This document shows positions 62,110-64,000 of a stretch of DNA of 64,000 bases, one piece after another. The DNA is from Sphingomonas kyeonggiensis (GTDB lineage Bacteria > Pseudomonadota > Alphaproteobacteria > Sphingomonadales > Sphingomonadaceae). The DNA lies in assembly GCF_030812785.1 (NCBI RefSeq), contig NZ_JAUSTJ010000002.1:310001-374000 (forward strand). Reading direction: 5' to 3'. A program made the translations under genes and the position numbers. The stretch's first letter is position 1. Each line of letters begins with the position of its first letter. The notes under the pieces are model-generated. The model was given only the letters and a program-made list of their open reading frames with translations, was not told where the DNA came from and made no database searches.

Positions 62110-63336
62110 TTACTTCTTCGTCCCCGCCTTATCGATACGGACTTCGCTCACTTCGAGCGACTGGTTCGTCGGGAATTCCTGGGCCACGCCTTCGAGGCTG
62201 AGCACCTGCGCGCCGCAGCCCGAGGGCACGTTGAACGCGGCGAGCAGCGTCTTGGGCGAATATTTGATGCCCTTCATCGGAATCTCGAGCAGCGCGGTCT
62301 TGCCGCCGACGCAGCCGAGCTTCCAGACCAGCCGGCTGCCCTGGCCGTCGGCATTGCCCTCCAGGGTGATGCGGAGTTCATAGGCGCCCGGCGTGAGGAG
62401 CAGCGTCTGCTTGGCCAGATCGCCGCTGTCTCGCCCATAATATTCGACCATCAGGCCGCCGCGCCGCTTGATCTCGGCCGCGCCCAGGCTGTTGCTGGTC
62501 AGGTCCCAGTTGAACGGAGGCGTTGCCCCCAGGCGCTGGAACTTGGGATTGAAGACGGCGCCTTCCGCGCTGGCGGGGACGTTGTTGAACTTCGCCCAGA
62601 GCGCCCGTGCCTGCAGGCCGTCGCCCGCGGCGATCATGTCGTTGACCACTGCAGCCTGCCAGGCCGGCGGATAGCCGCCCGGGGCAGCCGGCTTGCGGCC
62701 CTTGGCGAGGTCGAGCACCACGGCCGGGGCGGCATGCGTCTCGGTCAGCCGGTCGAGCACCGCGTCGAGCAGCGGATCGCCGCGCAGCGCCGCGGCGACT
62801 GCGGCGCGCGAGCTGCCATTCTCGGCGAGCTGGGCGAGAAGCGGCACCACCAGATCGCCGGCGCGGCTGACCAGCCGGGTGAGGACGGTCAGCTCGGTCG
62901 TCGCGGCCTTGATCTGGTTGGTCTTCAGGTAGAATTCGAGCAGCGACAGGCGGGCGAGGCGGTCGCGCGGATTGCGCCGGCGCGCTTCGATCAGCAGCGC
63001 TTCGCCCCGGCGGGTGTCGCCGCGCGCCATCGCATCGGCGCCGAGCAGCGAGAAGGGCTCGGCGGCGAGGGGATGGCGCGATGCCGCCCCCTTGATCTGC
63101 GCGATACGCGTCGGCGTCAGACGGCGGGCACCGGTCACCAGCTCGACCGCGGCACGGCGGAACACCGTGTCGTCGCTCTGGGCGAATGCCGGCGGCTGGT
63201 CGCGCCGGTCGGCAAGCGCCTCGCCGGCTTCGACCTTGAGGATCAGCCCGCCGATGCCGATACCGACGACGCCGAGCAGCCCAGCCTTGACCAGCGTGCC
63301 CGGCGCGACGCGCCCGAACTTCCTCTTATTCGCCAC
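62110..63336 (-). CDS. Uncharacterised membrane-anchored TPR-like protein
   Basis: A 408-residue protein with a basic N-terminus, one membrane helix at about residues 17-35, a helical repeat region (about 60-220) resembling TPRs, and a C-terminal beta-rich domain (about 240-405) with two conserved-looking cysteines (KLGCVGGK and PSGCGAQ). I do not recognise a named family. Its position between the tyrosine kinase and the ligase/polymerase, overlapping the kinase gene by 11 bases, suggests a scaffold or polymer-length factor of the export machinery. Confidence 0.75.
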   Translation of the reverse strand: MANKRKFGRVAPGTLVKAGLLGVVGIGIGGLILKVEAGEALADRRDQPPAFAQSDDTVFRRAAVELVTGARRLTPTRIAQIKGAASRHPLAAEPFSLLGADAMARGDTRRGEALLIEARRRNPRDRLARLSLLEFYLKTNQIKAATTELTVLTRLVSRAGDLVVPLLAQLAENGSSRAAVAAALRGDPLLDAVLDRLTETHAAPAVVLDLAKGRKPAAPGGYPPAWQAAVVNDMIAAGDGLQARALWAKFNNVPASAEGAVFNPKFQRLGATPPFNWDLTSNSLGAAEIKRRGGLMVEYYGRDSGDLAKQTLLLTPGAYELRITLEGNADGQGSRLVWKLGCVGGKTALLEIPMKGIKYSPKTLLAAFNVPSGCGAQVLSLEGVAQEFPTNQSLEVSEVRIDKAGTKK

Positions 63337-64000
63337 GGCCGGCTACCGCCCGGATCTGACGGTTGCGATTTTCCGAGGCGCGGTAGGTATAGGCATCGTA
63401 GTTGTAGCCATAGCCGGTGGACTCGTGGCGATACCGGGTGAGGATCGCGCCGACGACATTGGCGCCGGCACCGCGCAGGCGGTTGAGCGCCTCGACCGCC
63501 GCACGGGTGCGGGTCTTGCCGGCCTCGACGACCAGCAGCGCGCCATTGGCCGCGGTCGAGAGCAAGGGCGAATCCGCGAGGCCCAGGATCGGCGGACCGT
63601 CGACGATGACCATGTCATAGGCTTCTTCGGCCTGGGCCAGGATCGCGGGCATGCGCGCCGAGGCCAGCAGCTCCGCCGGGTTGGGCGGGATCGGGCCGCA
63701 GGGGAGCAGCCAGAGATTCTCCGAATCCGTCTGGCGGACATGCTTCTCGAGCGGATCGTGCGTCGTCAGCATGTTCGACAGGCCGTCATCCTTCTCGTCG
63801 CCGGTCACGAAGGCAGGCTTGCGCATGTCGGCGTCGATCAGCAGCGTGCGCTTGCCGAGACGGGCGAAATGCTGCGCCAGCGCCCAGGTGGTGGTCGACT
63901 TGCCTTCGGCCGGACGCGTGCTGGTGACCAGCAGCGTCCTGGGCACGCCGTCCTCGGTGGTGAACTGCAGCGCAGTACCCGCCGAGAAATAGGCTTCGGT
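63326..64000 (-). CDS. Wzc-type tyrosine autokinase (5' end outside window)
   Basis: The frame is open to the right edge, so only the C-terminal 224 residues are visible. They hold EAYFSAGTALQF, the Walker A STRPAEGKSTT, Walker A' LLIDADMRKP, Walker B MVIVDGPPILG, and a C-terminal tyrosine cluster YGYNYDAYTY. The N-terminal chain-length (Wzz) domain must lie beyond 64000. Such kinases control polymer length and export by cyclic autophosphorylation. An internal GTG at 63946 is not the start, because the family sequence continues upstream of it. Confidence 0.92.
   Translation of the reverse strand, partial: TEAYFSAGTALQFTTEDGVPRTLLVTSTRPAEGKSTTTWALAQHFARLGKRTLLIDADMRKPAFVTGDEKDDGLSNMLTTHDPLEKHVRQTDSENLWLLPCGPIPPNPAELLASARMPAILAQAEEAYDMVIVDGPPILGLADSPLLSTAANGALLVVEAGKTRTRAAVEALNRLRGAGANVVGAILTRYRHESTGYGYNYDAYTYRASENRNRQIRAVAGRGE

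Overview
The window is GC-rich, densely coded alphaproteobacterial DNA, most likely from Sphingomonas or a close sphingomonad. The evidence is an HWE-type histidine kinase, a fused CysNC, a plant-type GshA, frequent GTG and TTG starts, ATGA/TGATG gene overlaps, a DUF3617-type lipoprotein, and small palindromic repeats between genes. Genus is inferred from gene content, not from a marker gene. I saw no rRNA, tRNA, CRISPR array, insertion sequence or integrase.

Layout. 1-2370 is the 3' part of an Ig-repeat autotransporter. 2718-10032 is mostly signalling: an HWE kinase with a stand-alone receiver, a CitE-like lyase, then a REC-GGDEF-EAL protein coupled to a CHASE4-like kinase. 10201-15369 holds a membrane protein fused to a SET methyltransferase domain, then sulfate activation genes (cysQ, cysNC, cysD). 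15755-21560 has rmlA-rmlB, a nagA-murQ-kinase amino-sugar salvage operon and a PAS-LuxR regulator. 22046-25582 has gshA coupled to a nitrilase-family amidase, then UDP-glucose dehydrogenase. 25700-25930 looks like a tiny independent transcription unit encoding a 20-residue peptide. 26019-30393 is an EAL protein, a TPR histidine kinase and a receiver. 30503-36794 has a lipoprotein dioxygenase, an EnvZ/OmpR-like pair, an MHS-family transporter, a lipoprotein, rpsU and a membrane-anchored FKBP.

From 36908 to the right edge the window is an exopolysaccharide/capsule locus. It encodes an initiating sugar-phosphate transferase, UDP-HexNAc dehydrogenase, DegT aminotransferase, two different oxidoreductase/acetyltransferase pairs (one close to Pseudomonas WbpB/WbpD), a HisH2-HisF2-WbpG amidination cassette, an asparagine-synthase-like amidotransferase, three GT4 glycosyltransferases, a Wzx flippase, two polymerase/ligase candidates and a truncated tyrosine kinase. 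Together they predict a surface polymer containing a 2,3-diamino-2,3-dideoxy hexuronic acid, probably carrying an acetamidino group. Two beta-helix proteins sit inside the locus, one with a phage-tailspike-like N-terminus.

The most unusual items are the membrane-SET fusion with a complete post-SET cysteine set, the 20-codon gene with its own promoter, folded 3' region and terminator, the amidino-sugar cassette beside duplicated 3-amino-sugar enzymes, and the tailspike-like protein among the polymer genes.
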